Origin: Gammaproteobacteria bacterium
GTDB taxonomy: Bacteria; Pseudomonadota; Gammaproteobacteria; Xanthomonadales; Rhodanobacteraceae
DNA: 43,735 bases
NCBI GenBank assembly: GCA_004295005.1
Contig: SHNG01000155.1
Coordinates: 1 to 43,735 of the forward strand
Reading direction: 5' to 3'
How positions within the stretch are numbered: the stretch's first letter is position 1; the number at the start of each line of letters is the position of its first letter. The notes below the pieces were generated by a model that had not been told where the DNA came from, searched no databases, and saw only the letters and a list, made by a program, of their open reading frames with translations. The position numbers and the translations under genes are program-made. Positions 8,332-15,473 of the stretch are shown here, piece by piece.

Positions 8332-8952
8332 CTATAACGGCAACACCGTCTGCTGAAGTTCGATATGGCCTTCACCGGCCACGATCTTCTTGAACTCCGC
8401 GCGGCTCACCGACACATAGCGCTCGTTGCCACCGATCTCCACCTGTGGGCCGTCGGTGACGGCATGGCCGTGTTCGTCGACGCGCACTACCATGGTCGCC
8501 TTGCGTCCCGAGTGGCAGATGGTCTTGATCTCTTCCAGATTGTCGGCCCAGGCCAAGAGGTACTGGCTGCCTTCGAACAACTCGCCGCGAAAATCGGTGC
8601 GCAGCCCGAACGCCAGCACCGGAATGCCCCGCTGATCGACCACATCGCTCAACTGCCACACCTGCGCCTTGCTCAGGAACTGGGCCTCGTCGACCAGCAC
8701 GCAATCGAGTTTGCCGCGCTCGGCAATATCGGCATCAATCAGGGCCAGCAGGTCATCGTCTCGCTCGAAGCGCAGGCCATTGGCGCGCAGTCCGATACGC
8801 GAGGCCACCACGCCCTCGCCCGCGCGGTTGTCCAGCATGGGCGTGAGGATGCGCGTGCGCATGCCGCGCTCGTGATAGTTGTAGGCGCTCTGCAACAGCG
8901 TCGTGGTCTTGCCGGCATTCATCGCCGAGTAATAGAAATAGAGTTTGGCCAT
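8332..8952 (-). CDS. tdk: Thymidine kinase (type II)
   Basis: Tdk phosphorylates thymidine in the salvage pathway. The 206-residue protein begins [20 protein letters not shown], containing the P-loop. It has the conserved [23 protein letters not shown] and [15 protein letters not shown] segments. Compared with E. coli Tdk, the zinc-site cysteines of the lasso domain are mostly replaced: ICFCGRK is ICHSGRK here and SVCRKHY is SVSRAEF. A structural zinc is therefore doubtful. The ATG at 8952 is used because the upstream in-frame extension is repeat sequence. It diverges from rep across a 229-nt spacer of degenerate GGGATTCGG-type repeats. Confidence 0.96.
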   Translation of the reverse strand: MAKLYFYYSAMNAGKTTTLLQSAYNYHERGMRTRILTPMLDNRAGEGVVASRIGLRANGLRFERDDDLLALIDADIAERGKLDCVLVDEAQFLSKAQVWQLSDVVDQRGIPVLAFGLRTDFRGELFEGSQYLLAWADNLEEIKTICHSGRKATMVVRVDEHGHAVTDGPQVEIGGNERYVSVSRAEFKKIVAGEGHIELQQTVLPL

Positions 8953-9181
8953 TGAGGAGCCGGGATTCGGAATTGGGGATCCGGGATGGGAAAAGCCGGG
9001 AATTCGGCCTTCACAACCTGCGGGCATCGGAACGGTGCATTGTGCCTTGCGTCGGGTTTCCCGTCATGTTGATCGGGGCCGAGCTGTGCAGCTATGCCAA
9101 AATGTGCGGTTCCGAATCCCGAATCTCCAATCCCTGCTTCAACCCAATCCCCAATCCCACATCCAAAATCCCGGCTTTCCA

Positions 9182-11158
9182 ATGCTCAACCCCCAACAAC
9201 GCGCAGCCATCGAGTACTGTGACGGCCCGCTGCTCGTGCTGGCCGGTGCCGGTTCCGGCAAGACCCGCGTCATCACAGAAAAAATTGCCCACCTGGTCAA
9301 GCGCAAGCACCTGTCGGCTTCGAAAATTGCCGCGATCACCTTCACCAACAAGGCGGCGCGCGAGATGCGCGAGCGTGTGGGCAAATTGCTGAAAGGGCCG
9401 GATGCGGAAGGATTGACGGTGTGCACGTTCCACGCGCTGGGTCTGCGTTTTCTGCAGACCGAGCATGCGCGTGCTGGCTTGCGCCGTGGGTTTTCCGTGC
9501 TGGATGCCGATGACAGCCAGGGTCTGATCAAGGATCTCGCACCCAAGGGCATCAAGAACGATGCGCTGTGGGCATTGCAGAATCTGATATCCCGGGCCAA
9601 GAACGAGGGGCTCACTCCGGATCAGGCAACCGAGCGCAGCCAGGGCGCGCGCGAAGCAGAGGTTGCGGAGATCTATGCCGACTATCAGAAGCGTCTGGCG
9701 GCCTTCAACGCCGTGGATTTCGATGATCTCATCCGCCTGCCTTTGCAATTGTTGGAAACCGATGCCGAACTGCGCGCCAACTGGCAGGAACGCATCCGCT
9801 ATCTGCTGCTGGACGAGTACCAGGACACCAATTCCGCGCAATACCGACTGGTGCGCGCGCTGGCAGGAGAGCGCGGCATGTTCACGGCGGTGGGTGATGA
9901 CGACCAGAGCATCTATGCCTGGCGTGGTGCCAATCCGGAGAACCTGGCCGAACTTTCGCGCGACTACCCGAAGCTCAAAGTCATCAAGCTGGAACAGAAC
10001 TACCGTTGCGGCCGGCGCATCCTGCGCGTGGCCAATGCATTGATTGCCAACAACAGCCACTTGTTTGAAAAGAAGCTGTGGAGCGAAGCCAGCGAAGGGC
10101 CGCCGATCCGCATCCTTGAATGCCGCGACGACGAGCACGAAAGCGAACGCATTGCCGCCGAGATTCTGCATCTGGCGGAGAAGAACAAGGCGCGCTGGCA
10201 CGAGTTCGCCATTCTGTTTCGCGGCAACCATCAATCGCGGCCGCTGGAAAAGGCGCTGCGCATTGCCCGGGTTCCCTATCACCTGACCGGCGGCACCGCG
10301 TTTCTTGAACGCGCCGAGGTCAAGGACCTGCTCGCCTACCTGCGCCTGATCAACAATCCGGATGATGACGCCGCCTTCCTGCGCATCGTCAACGTGCCGC
10401 GTCGCGAAATTGGCGCAACCTCACTGGAGAAACTGGGCCAGGCAGCCGGTGCGCGCCATCAGTCGATGCTGCGGGCAGCCCAGCACGACAACGTGCTTGC
10501 CAGCCTGTCGCCACGACCTGCGAGTGCGCTGGCCGGCTTTGTCCAACTGATCGGCGAACTGGGACAACGCGCCCAGCACCTGCCTGCCGCCGAATTGGTG
10601 GATACCCTGATCACGCGCATCGGCTACGCCGAGCACATTGCCGCACAAGTCAGCGAACCGGGCGCGCGTGCGCGACGCATGGAGAACCTCAAGGAACTCG
10701 CTGACTGGTTCCGCGCCATGCAAAAGGAAGGCGCTGCGGGTGATCTCGCCGCGCAACTGGCCCTGCTCGCGCACAACGATCGCGACGATCCAGGCAATGC
10801 GGTGCGCCTGATGACCTTGCATTCTGCCAAGGGCCTTGAGTTCCGCTTCGTGTTCATCATCGGCGTCGAGGAAGGCACGTTTCCGCACGAGGCCAGCATC
10901 GAGGAAGACCGCCTCGATGAGGAACGCCGCCTGATGTACGTCGGCATCACCCGCGCCAAGGAACAGCTTGCCTTGAGCTATGCCAGACGCAAGCGCCGCT
11001 TCGGCGAGATCATCGCCAACGACCCCAGCCGCTTCCTCGCCGAACTCCCCGAATCCGATCTGCACTGGTCGGGCCGCGATGTCGAACAGGACGAAGCGCA
11101 ACGCAAGGAAGTTGCCAGCTCCAGCTTGGCCAAGCTCGCGGCGTTGTTTGAGGACTGA
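9182..11158 (+). CDS. rep: ATP-dependent DNA helicase Rep (UvrD/SF1A family)
   Basis: Rep is a 3'-5' helicase that clears protein roadblocks and helps restart replication. The 658-residue protein has all SF1A motifs. These include motif I AGAGSGKTRV (about 21-30), Ia AITFTNKAAREM, II LLLDEYQDTN, III VGDDDQSIYAWRGA, IV LEQNYRC, V VRLMTLHSAKGLEF and VI RRLMYVGITRAKEQL. TGGTAFLERAEVKDLLAYLR and the length (E. coli Rep 673) favour Rep over UvrD. The ATG at 9182 precedes MLNPQQRAAI. Upstream in-frame sequence is low-complexity spacer and is not counted. Confidence 0.94.
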   Translation: MLNPQQRAAIEYCDGPLLVLAGAGSGKTRVITEKIAHLVKRKHLSASKIAAITFTNKAAREMRERVGKLLKGPDAEGLTVCTFHALGLRFLQTEHARAGLRRGFSVLDADDSQGLIKDLAPKGIKNDALWALQNLISRAKNEGLTPDQATERSQGAREAEVAEIYADYQKRLAAFNAVDFDDLIRLPLQLLETDAELRANWQERIRYLLLDEYQDTNSAQYRLVRALAGERGMFTAVGDDDQSIYAWRGANPENLAELSRDYPKLKVIKLEQNYRCGRRILRVANALIANNSHLFEKKLWSEASEGPPIRILECRDDEHESERIAAEILHLAEKNKARWHEFAILFRGNHQSRPLEKALRIARVPYHLTGGTAFLERAEVKDLLAYLRLINNPDDDAAFLRIVNVPRREIGATSLEKLGQAAGARHQSMLRAAQHDNVLASLSPRPASALAGFVQLIGELGQRAQHLPAAELVDTLITRIGYAEHIAAQVSEPGARARRMENLKELADWFRAMQKEGAAGDLAAQLALLAHNDRDDPGNAVRLMTLHSAKGLEFRFVFIIGVEEGTFPHEASIEEDRLDEERRLMYVGITRAKEQLALSYARRKRRFGEIIANDPSRFLAELPESDLHWSGRDVEQDEAQRKEVASSSLAKLAALFED

Positions 11159-11217
11159 ATCATGCTCTGAACCAGACCCGGCAAGCGATCTTATCCCACA
11201 GGAATCGACCTCTCAGA

Positions 11218-11961
11218 ATGGCGTGGTTGACGAAGGCGATCTGCCCAAACGAGGCGCCAAAGAAATTGAAGATTCTTACACTGAACATCTTGCATGGCGG
11301 TGGCAAACGTACCTCGGAGATCACGAGATACATCTCCAACCAGCACGCCGATGTTGTCGTTCTTACAGAGTTCCGGGACAACAAGAACGCAGAATTGCTG
11401 CGCGGGCAACTTCGTCGGGATGGCATGACTTGGTTCGCAGCGACGTCCCTTGCGCCCAAGCAGAACGGAGTGTGCATCGCTTCAAGGACTGAGTTCAATG
11501 CACGCACGTATCCCGAATTGGACTCAACGAATGGTCACCGCGTCATTTCCGCACACTTCCCCGACGTTTCAGTGTACGGCCTGTACTTCCCGCAGAAACT
11601 GGCGAAATCGGTGTTGTTCGATTTTCTGCTACATGGACCGCCAAGCAAGGATCCGGCAGTGCTGTTAGTCGGAGACTTCAATACCGGCTTGCATCGTATA
11701 GATGAAGAAGGAACCACCTTCCACTGCACACGGCAGTTCGAGACACTTTCACGAACGCATTATGTGGACTCATGGCGGTCTAGAAACACAAATTCCAAGG
11801 AGTTCAGCTGGTACAGCCCCAAAGGAAACGGCTTCCGAATAGACCACATGTTTACGACACCGAAGGTCGACGAGCAAATCACCAGAATCTGCTACGACCA
11901 GACTCCACGCTTGGCGAAGATGACGGATCATGCGGCACTCATGGTCGAATGTGGGATTTGA
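11218..11961 (+). CDS. Endonuclease/exonuclease/phosphatase family protein
   Basis: This is a 247-residue member of the Mg-dependent EEP (DNase I/ExoIII/sphingomyelinase) fold. Visible landmarks are LKILTLNILHGGG (metal-binding Asn), VVVLTEFRD (metal-binding Glu), LLVGDFNTG (Asp/Asn), FRIDHMFTT and the C-terminal MTDHAALMVE (catalytic DH pair). It lacks a signal peptide and any DNA-binding extension, so the substrate cannot be told. Base composition is visibly lower in GC than its neighbours, and it uses codons rare here (AGA, TTA, ATA). This suggests recent transfer. No convincing ribosome binding site precedes the ATG at 11218. It stands alone between rep and a convergent permease gene. Confidence 0.82.
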   Translation: MAWLTKAICPNEAPKKLKILTLNILHGGGKRTSEITRYISNQHADVVVLTEFRDNKNAELLRGQLRRDGMTWFAATSLAPKQNGVCIASRTEFNARTYPELDSTNGHRVISAHFPDVSVYGLYFPQKLAKSVLFDFLLHGPPSKDPAVLLVGDFNTGLHRIDEEGTTFHCTRQFETLSRTHYVDSWRSRNTNSKEFSWYSPKGNGFRIDHMFTTPKVDEQITRICYDQTPRLAKMTDHAALMVECGI

Positions 11962-12040
11962 CCGACCCAGTCGAATCTACCTGGAATCAACGGGCCAAGT
12001 GATCATCGGTGGAATGCGCCCCCTTCCGTCGCTGTCGACA

Positions 12041-12067
12041 CCTTCCCCCTCGCTGCGCAAGGGAAGG
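12041..12067. repeat. Inverted repeat between convergent genes
   Basis: CCTTCCC (12041-12047) is repeated in inverted form as GGGAAGG (12061-12067) with a 13-nt loop. It lies between the convergent EEP-family and permease genes and has no T-run on either side. It could be a weak bidirectional terminator or a dispersed repeat. Confidence 0.5.
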
Positions 12068-12088
12068 ACCAATCGGTAGAAAACTTGC

Positions 12089-13108
12089 TCAGATCAAGGC
12101 TTTCGCTTCCAGCTCGCGTTTGAGATAAGCGTAGTAGATCGGTGCGGCGATCAGGCCGCCGATGCCGAAGGCGGCTTCCATCAGCAGCATGGCGATCAGG
12201 AGTTCCCAGGCGCGTGAGCGGATCTGGGTGCCGATGATGCGGGCATTGAGGAAGTATTCGAGCTTGTGGATCAGGATCAGGAAGGTCAGCGCGGCCACCG
12301 CTACCCACAGCGAGACCGACAGGCCGATGACGAAGATGATGGTGTTGGAGATCAGGTTGCCAAGCACCGGCAACAGGCCGCAAATGAAGGTGACCAACAC
12401 CAGCGTTTTGGCCAGCGGCAGGTTCACTCCGAACAGCGGCAGCACGACCAGCAGGAAGATTCCGGTGAACAGGGTGTTCAATGCGGAGATCTTGACCTGG
12501 GCAAACACGATGTCGTGGAACGCAATCACCAGGTTCTCGCAGCGCTTCTTGAGGACCACGGTCAGCGGACCACCCGGTGACTGCGCGAGCGCCATCTGCA
12601 AGGCCAGCATGGCGCCCAGGATCAAGCCGATGAGCAGATGCACAATGACTCTGGCCGCGTTTGCGCCGGCCAACTGCAACTGGCCGGCATGCTCGCTGAG
12701 CCAAGCCATGATGGCGTCACGGATCTGCTCGGCATTGCTCGGCAGGTGATCGATGACGAAGGCCGGCAACTGTGCGCGCGCACGTTCAATGACCGGCCCC
12801 ATGCGCTCGAACAGGATGGTCGGGTTGCCGCTCTCGGACCCAAGGTAGGCGATACCGCCGGCAATCGCGAAGCTGAGCAGGCCAACCACGGCCGCAGACA
12901 ACAAGGCAACCAGCACCCAATGAGCCTGGGTACCCGGCAACAGGCGCTGCAACCACGGGGCAAGGGCGTTGATCAAGGTGTAGACCAGCAAGCCGGACAG
13001 CAGTACCGGCAGCAGGTGCAGGTGCAGGACGAGCCACAGCGCGGCCGCCACCAATGCATAACTGATGCCGCTCAATCGTGATGGAGAAATGTCGGGTGCG
13101 TGGGACAT
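12089..13108 (-). CDS. AI-2E family transporter (PerM/YdiK-like permease)
   Basis: This 339-residue polytopic membrane protein of the AI-2E transporter family has about seven to eight hydrophobic segments. Two lie near the N terminus (ISYALVAAALWLVLHLHLLP; HWVLVALLSAAVVGLLSFAI). A soluble region follows (about 90-155). The conserved C-terminal block contains PLFGVNLPLAKTLVLVTFI, GLLPVLGNLISNTII and the terminal GGLIAAPIYYAYLKRELEA. The family is annotated for autoinducer-2 export or Na+/H+ antiport, but most members are uncharacterised, and I would not assign a substrate. It diverges from the acid phosphatase gene across a spacer carrying an 11-bp inverted repeat. Confidence 0.88.
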   Translation of the reverse strand: MSHAPDISPSRLSGISYALVAAALWLVLHLHLLPVLLSGLLVYTLINALAPWLQRLLPGTQAHWVLVALLSAAVVGLLSFAIAGGIAYLGSESGNPTILFERMGPVIERARAQLPAFVIDHLPSNAEQIRDAIMAWLSEHAGQLQLAGANAARVIVHLLIGLILGAMLALQMALAQSPGGPLTVVLKKRCENLVIAFHDIVFAQVKISALNTLFTGIFLLVVLPLFGVNLPLAKTLVLVTFICGLLPVLGNLISNTIIFVIGLSVSLWVAVAALTFLILIHKLEYFLNARIIGTQIRSRAWELLIAMLLMEAAFGIGGLIAAPIYYAYLKRELEAKALI

Positions 13109-13116
13109 TTGGCCAG

Positions 13117-13172
13117 CGGACTGGCAAGGGCGGCGCGCAGTCTGTCAGCCACTGCCGAGCTTTGCCAGTCCG
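13117..13172. promoter_or_regulatory. Perfect 11-bp inverted repeat between divergent genes
   Basis: CGGACTGGCAA (13117-13127) and TTGCCAGTCCG (13162-13172) are exact inverted copies with 34 nt between them. They lie 9 nt upstream of the permease start codon on one side and 73 nt upstream of the phosphatase GTG on the other. The position fits an operator acting on either gene, or a hairpin in a leader transcript. No regulator is identifiable. Confidence 0.5.
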
Positions 13173-13245
13173 GTCCGTCATGCCCTTGTCGTAGACTCGA
13201 CACAAACTGCAATCCGTTTTCATTTCTGTCCCGTGGAGATCCTGC

Positions 13246-14154
13246 GTGAACAAGCTGATTGTCCCGATGTTGGCTGCCTCGCTGCTGCTTGGCGCGTGCA
13301 GCCACCTGCCCCAGCGAACGGCCCCTGCCGCAGATGCATCCCCTTCGGCATCGTCTCCGGCGACCGCTGAATCGCCCGCACCCAACGACAACCTCAATGC
13401 CGTAGCCTGGACGCAGGCAGCAATAGAGCGCGACTTGATCTATCGCCAGACCTATCGTGATGCCGGTCAGCAATTGGCGCGCGCGTTGGCGGATCCGGCT
13501 TGGGATGCGCTGCCCGCAGAGGACCGCAAGACGCCATTGGATGCCGGCCTCAAGCCGGCGGTGATCGTCGATATCGACGAAACCGTGCTGGACAACTCGC
13601 CCTACCAGGCAAGATTGGTGGTGAACAACGCCAACTACAACGAGTCCACTTGGGCCCAGTGGTGCCGCGAAGAACGCGCCGCGGCAGTACCGGGCGTAGT
13701 GGATTTCCTCAAGGAAGCCACCAATCGTGGCATTACCGTGTTTTACCTGTCCAACCGAGCCAGTGACCTTGAGCAGGCCACCCTGGCCAACTTGCGCAAA
13801 CTGGCCCTGCCGATCGCCAGCGACGAGCAGGTGTTCCTGGGCCTGGGCACCGTGGTGCCCGGCTGTGAGCAGCATGGCAGCGAGAAGGGATGCCGACGCC
13901 AATTGATTGCCCGGAAGTACCGAGTATTGGTCCAGGTCGGTGACCAACTGGGCGATTTCGTCAACGTGACGGCGAATACCCCGCAAGGTCGGCGCGACGC
14001 GGTTGAACCGTATCTGGACTGGATCGGCGAACGCTGGTTTGTGCTGCCCAATCCGACCTACGGCTCCTGGGAACCCGCCTTGTTCAACAACGACTGGCGT
14101 CAGCCCGTGCAAGACAGGCGCCGGGCCAAACAGGCGGCCTTGCGCTTGAACTGA
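13246..14154 (+). CDS. HAD-family acid phosphatase lipoprotein (class B/IIIB, e(P4)-like)
   Basis: This 302-residue lipoprotein has signal peptide MNKLIVPMLAASLLLGACS with lipobox LLGAC (acylated Cys18). A Pro/Ala-rich linker leads to a HAD domain. Motif I is VDIDETVLDN (Asp109 nucleophile, Asp111), followed by FYLSNRA (motif II) and LVQVGDQLGDF (late acidic motif). It ends with the GERWFVLPNPTYGSWE tail typical of 5'-nucleotidase, lipoprotein e(P4)-type enzymes. Such proteins dephosphorylate nucleotides such as NMN or 5'-AMP at the outer membrane for nucleoside uptake. The GTG start has GGAG at 13235-13238. It is monocistronic; the next unit begins after about 425 nt. Confidence 0.9.
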   Translation: MNKLIVPMLAASLLLGACSHLPQRTAPAADASPSASSPATAESPAPNDNLNAVAWTQAAIERDLIYRQTYRDAGQQLARALADPAWDALPAEDRKTPLDAGLKPAVIVDIDETVLDNSPYQARLVVNNANYNESTWAQWCREERAAAVPGVVDFLKEATNRGITVFYLSNRASDLEQATLANLRKLALPIASDEQVFLGLGTVVPGCEQHGSEKGCRRQLIARKYRVLVQVGDQLGDFVNVTANTPQGRRDAVEPYLDWIGERWFVLPNPTYGSWEPALFNNDWRQPVQDRRRAKQAALRLN

Positions 14155-14305
14155 ACAAGCATGAGCTCCGTGCCGCTCTGGTGGGCGGCTGAAGCGCGGC
14201 TTTGCAACCAATGGCGGAGACAGGTATTGCACCTGCATGATCGGCCTGATGGACGTCAACTCGCGACTTTGCAATGGTTTGCTCTTTAATATCAATAAAT
14301 TAGCC

Positions 14306-14485
14306 AATAATACTTAAGGTGTTGCATTAGGAATAACACCTAAGTAACATGCGCATCACGGTTTCAGGGAGCTGGTGACCTCCCTGAACCGGGTCGGATC
14401 CACACCGCAGACAACGACGACTGATTTCCCCCTCCGGCATTGCCGGATTGAACCCGGAAAGCCTTGGCTCTCCGGGTTTTCTTTT
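14306..14485 (+). ncRNA. Candidate small RNA with four hairpins and intrinsic terminator
   Basis: The 425-nt gene-free stretch 14155-14579 holds an AT-rich patch (14285-14315) with a -10-like AATAAT (14306-14311), then four stem-loops. They are AGGTGTT/AACACCT (14317-14341), CAGGGAG/CTCCCTG extended by GGTT/AACC (14360-14390), TCCGGC/GCCGGA (14433-14447), and AACCCGGA/TCCGGGTT (14451-14478) followed by TTTTCTTTT. No reading frame fits. The unit ends in a terminator before the separate promoter of the next operon, so I infer an independent transcript of about 165 nt starting near 14318. Five GGA trinucleotides, one in the first loop, allow a speculative RsmA/CsrA-binding role. The family is not recognised. 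Confidence 0.55.
14451..14485 (+). terminator. Rho-independent terminator of the candidate small RNA
   Basis: The 8-bp stem AACCCGGA/TCCGGGTT (14451-14458 with 14471-14478) has an inner GCC/GGC pair and the tail TTTTCTTTT. It is about 95 nt upstream of the next lipoprotein gene. Confidence 0.8.
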
Positions 14486-14515
14486 GGCTGAACCGGGCAT
14501 CGGCTGAGCCTGCGG

Positions 14516-14544
14516 CTGACCGGAATGGACCGGACTGCTAGAGT
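14516..14544 (+). promoter_or_regulatory. Candidate sigma-70 promoter of the lipoprotein-plsB operon
   Basis: CTGACC (14516-14521) and TAGAGT (14539-14544) are 17 nt apart, with a TGC just before the -10 (extended -10-like). The predicted start is near 14551, leaving a 29-nt leader before the preferred ATG at 14580. Confidence 0.5.
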
Positions 14545-14579
14545 GCGCGCCTCCCCAAATGTCTCAGTCGGATCGCTTC

Positions 14580-15473
14580 ATGTTGAAAATTGCCGCCCGA
14601 CTCCTCGCAATCGCCTTGATTGCCGGGGTCACCGCCTGCAACCGCAATTCGGGGCCCATCCCGCCTGCGAATTCGGATGCCGTGCAGACGGTGCAGACTT
14701 CCATCGCCCTCGCGCGCGAGGGGGACATTGCAGGTCTGCTCGAGCTTTCGCTGCCGCCCGCTGAATTCGCCCGCCTGAAGACGAAATGGGACAACCAAGC
14801 CTCGGATAGCCCGGTCACTGACGATGCCCGCAAACGTTTCGCCGATGCCATGGCGCGGCTTACGGCAAAGGATGCGGAAAGCGAGCTGTTCAAACAGTAT
14901 GAGCCCGACATCCGACAGTTTGATGCGCAATACAAGAACCAGTTGCCGGCCATCCTTGCCATGGGCAGCGGTTACGTGACGGGATTGATCAACCAGAGCC
15001 AGAACCTGACCACGGCGGAGAAGCAGCGGGCCAACCTTCTGCTGGATGCGGTGGTAAGCGGCCTGCAGACCAGTCACCCGACGGATCCGGAAAAAGCGCG
15101 CAAGGCGCTGCTTGTTGCGATTGAAATTGCCCGTGAGCTTGATCTGAAGACACTCGACCAAGCCCGCTCCCTGACCTTCGATCAGGCGGCGCCGAAGATG
15201 AAATCGCTGGCCCTCGGCCTCAAGCGCATCCTGGAAATCTACGGATTCTCGGTCGACGCCGCGCTGGATTCGGTCAAGGTGACGGAAACAACCACCAATG
15301 ACCCCAACCTGGTCAAGCTGCAGATCAGCTATGACCTGGCCGGCACGCCGGTTCAGACCGAATCCGACATGATTCGGGTTGAAGGCCGCTGGTATGACCG
15401 CGACACCATCGACAAGCTGGCCAGACGCACCGGTTCCGCGCAGATCGCACCGGCGGTTCCCGCCGGAGAGTGA
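14580..15473 (+). CDS. Hypothetical lipoprotein coupled to plsB
   Basis: This 297-residue protein is not recognised. It starts MLKIAARLLAIALIAGVTAC with lipobox VTAC (Cys20), so it should be a lipoprotein. The ATG at 14580 gives a normal-length signal peptide, whereas the ATG at 14559 adds seven residues before it. The mature part is helical and charged. It includes a Lys/Asp-rich LKTKWDNQASDSPVTDDARK and an IKQ-free repeat-poor middle, and ends with a DLAGTPVQTESDMIRVEGRWYD strand-rich segment resembling the tail of NTF2/DUF-type lipoproteins. Its stop overlaps the plsB GTG by 4 nt, so expression is coupled to phospholipid synthesis. A role at the envelope is inferred only from this. Confidence 0.7.
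   Translation: MLKIAARLLAIALIAGVTACNRNSGPIPPANSDAVQTVQTSIALAREGDIAGLLELSLPPAEFARLKTKWDNQASDSPVTDDARKRFADAMARLTAKDAESELFKQYEPDIRQFDAQYKNQLPAILAMGSGYVTGLINQSQNLTTAEKQRANLLLDAVVSGLQTSHPTDPEKARKALLVAIEIARELDLKTLDQARSLTFDQAAPKMKSLALGLKRILEIYGFSVDAALDSVKVTETTTNDPNLVKLQISYDLAGTPVQTESDMIRVEGRWYDRDTIDKLARRTGSAQIAPAVPAGE

Noticed and set aside
14212-14235. tRNA-like 3' end on the minus strand (T-arm-like CAGGTGCAATACCTG followed by TCTCCGCCA)
   Set aside because: The T-loop is degenerate and no anticodon arm, D arm or 5' acceptor strand is found upstream. It is probably a chance palindrome or a decayed fragment.
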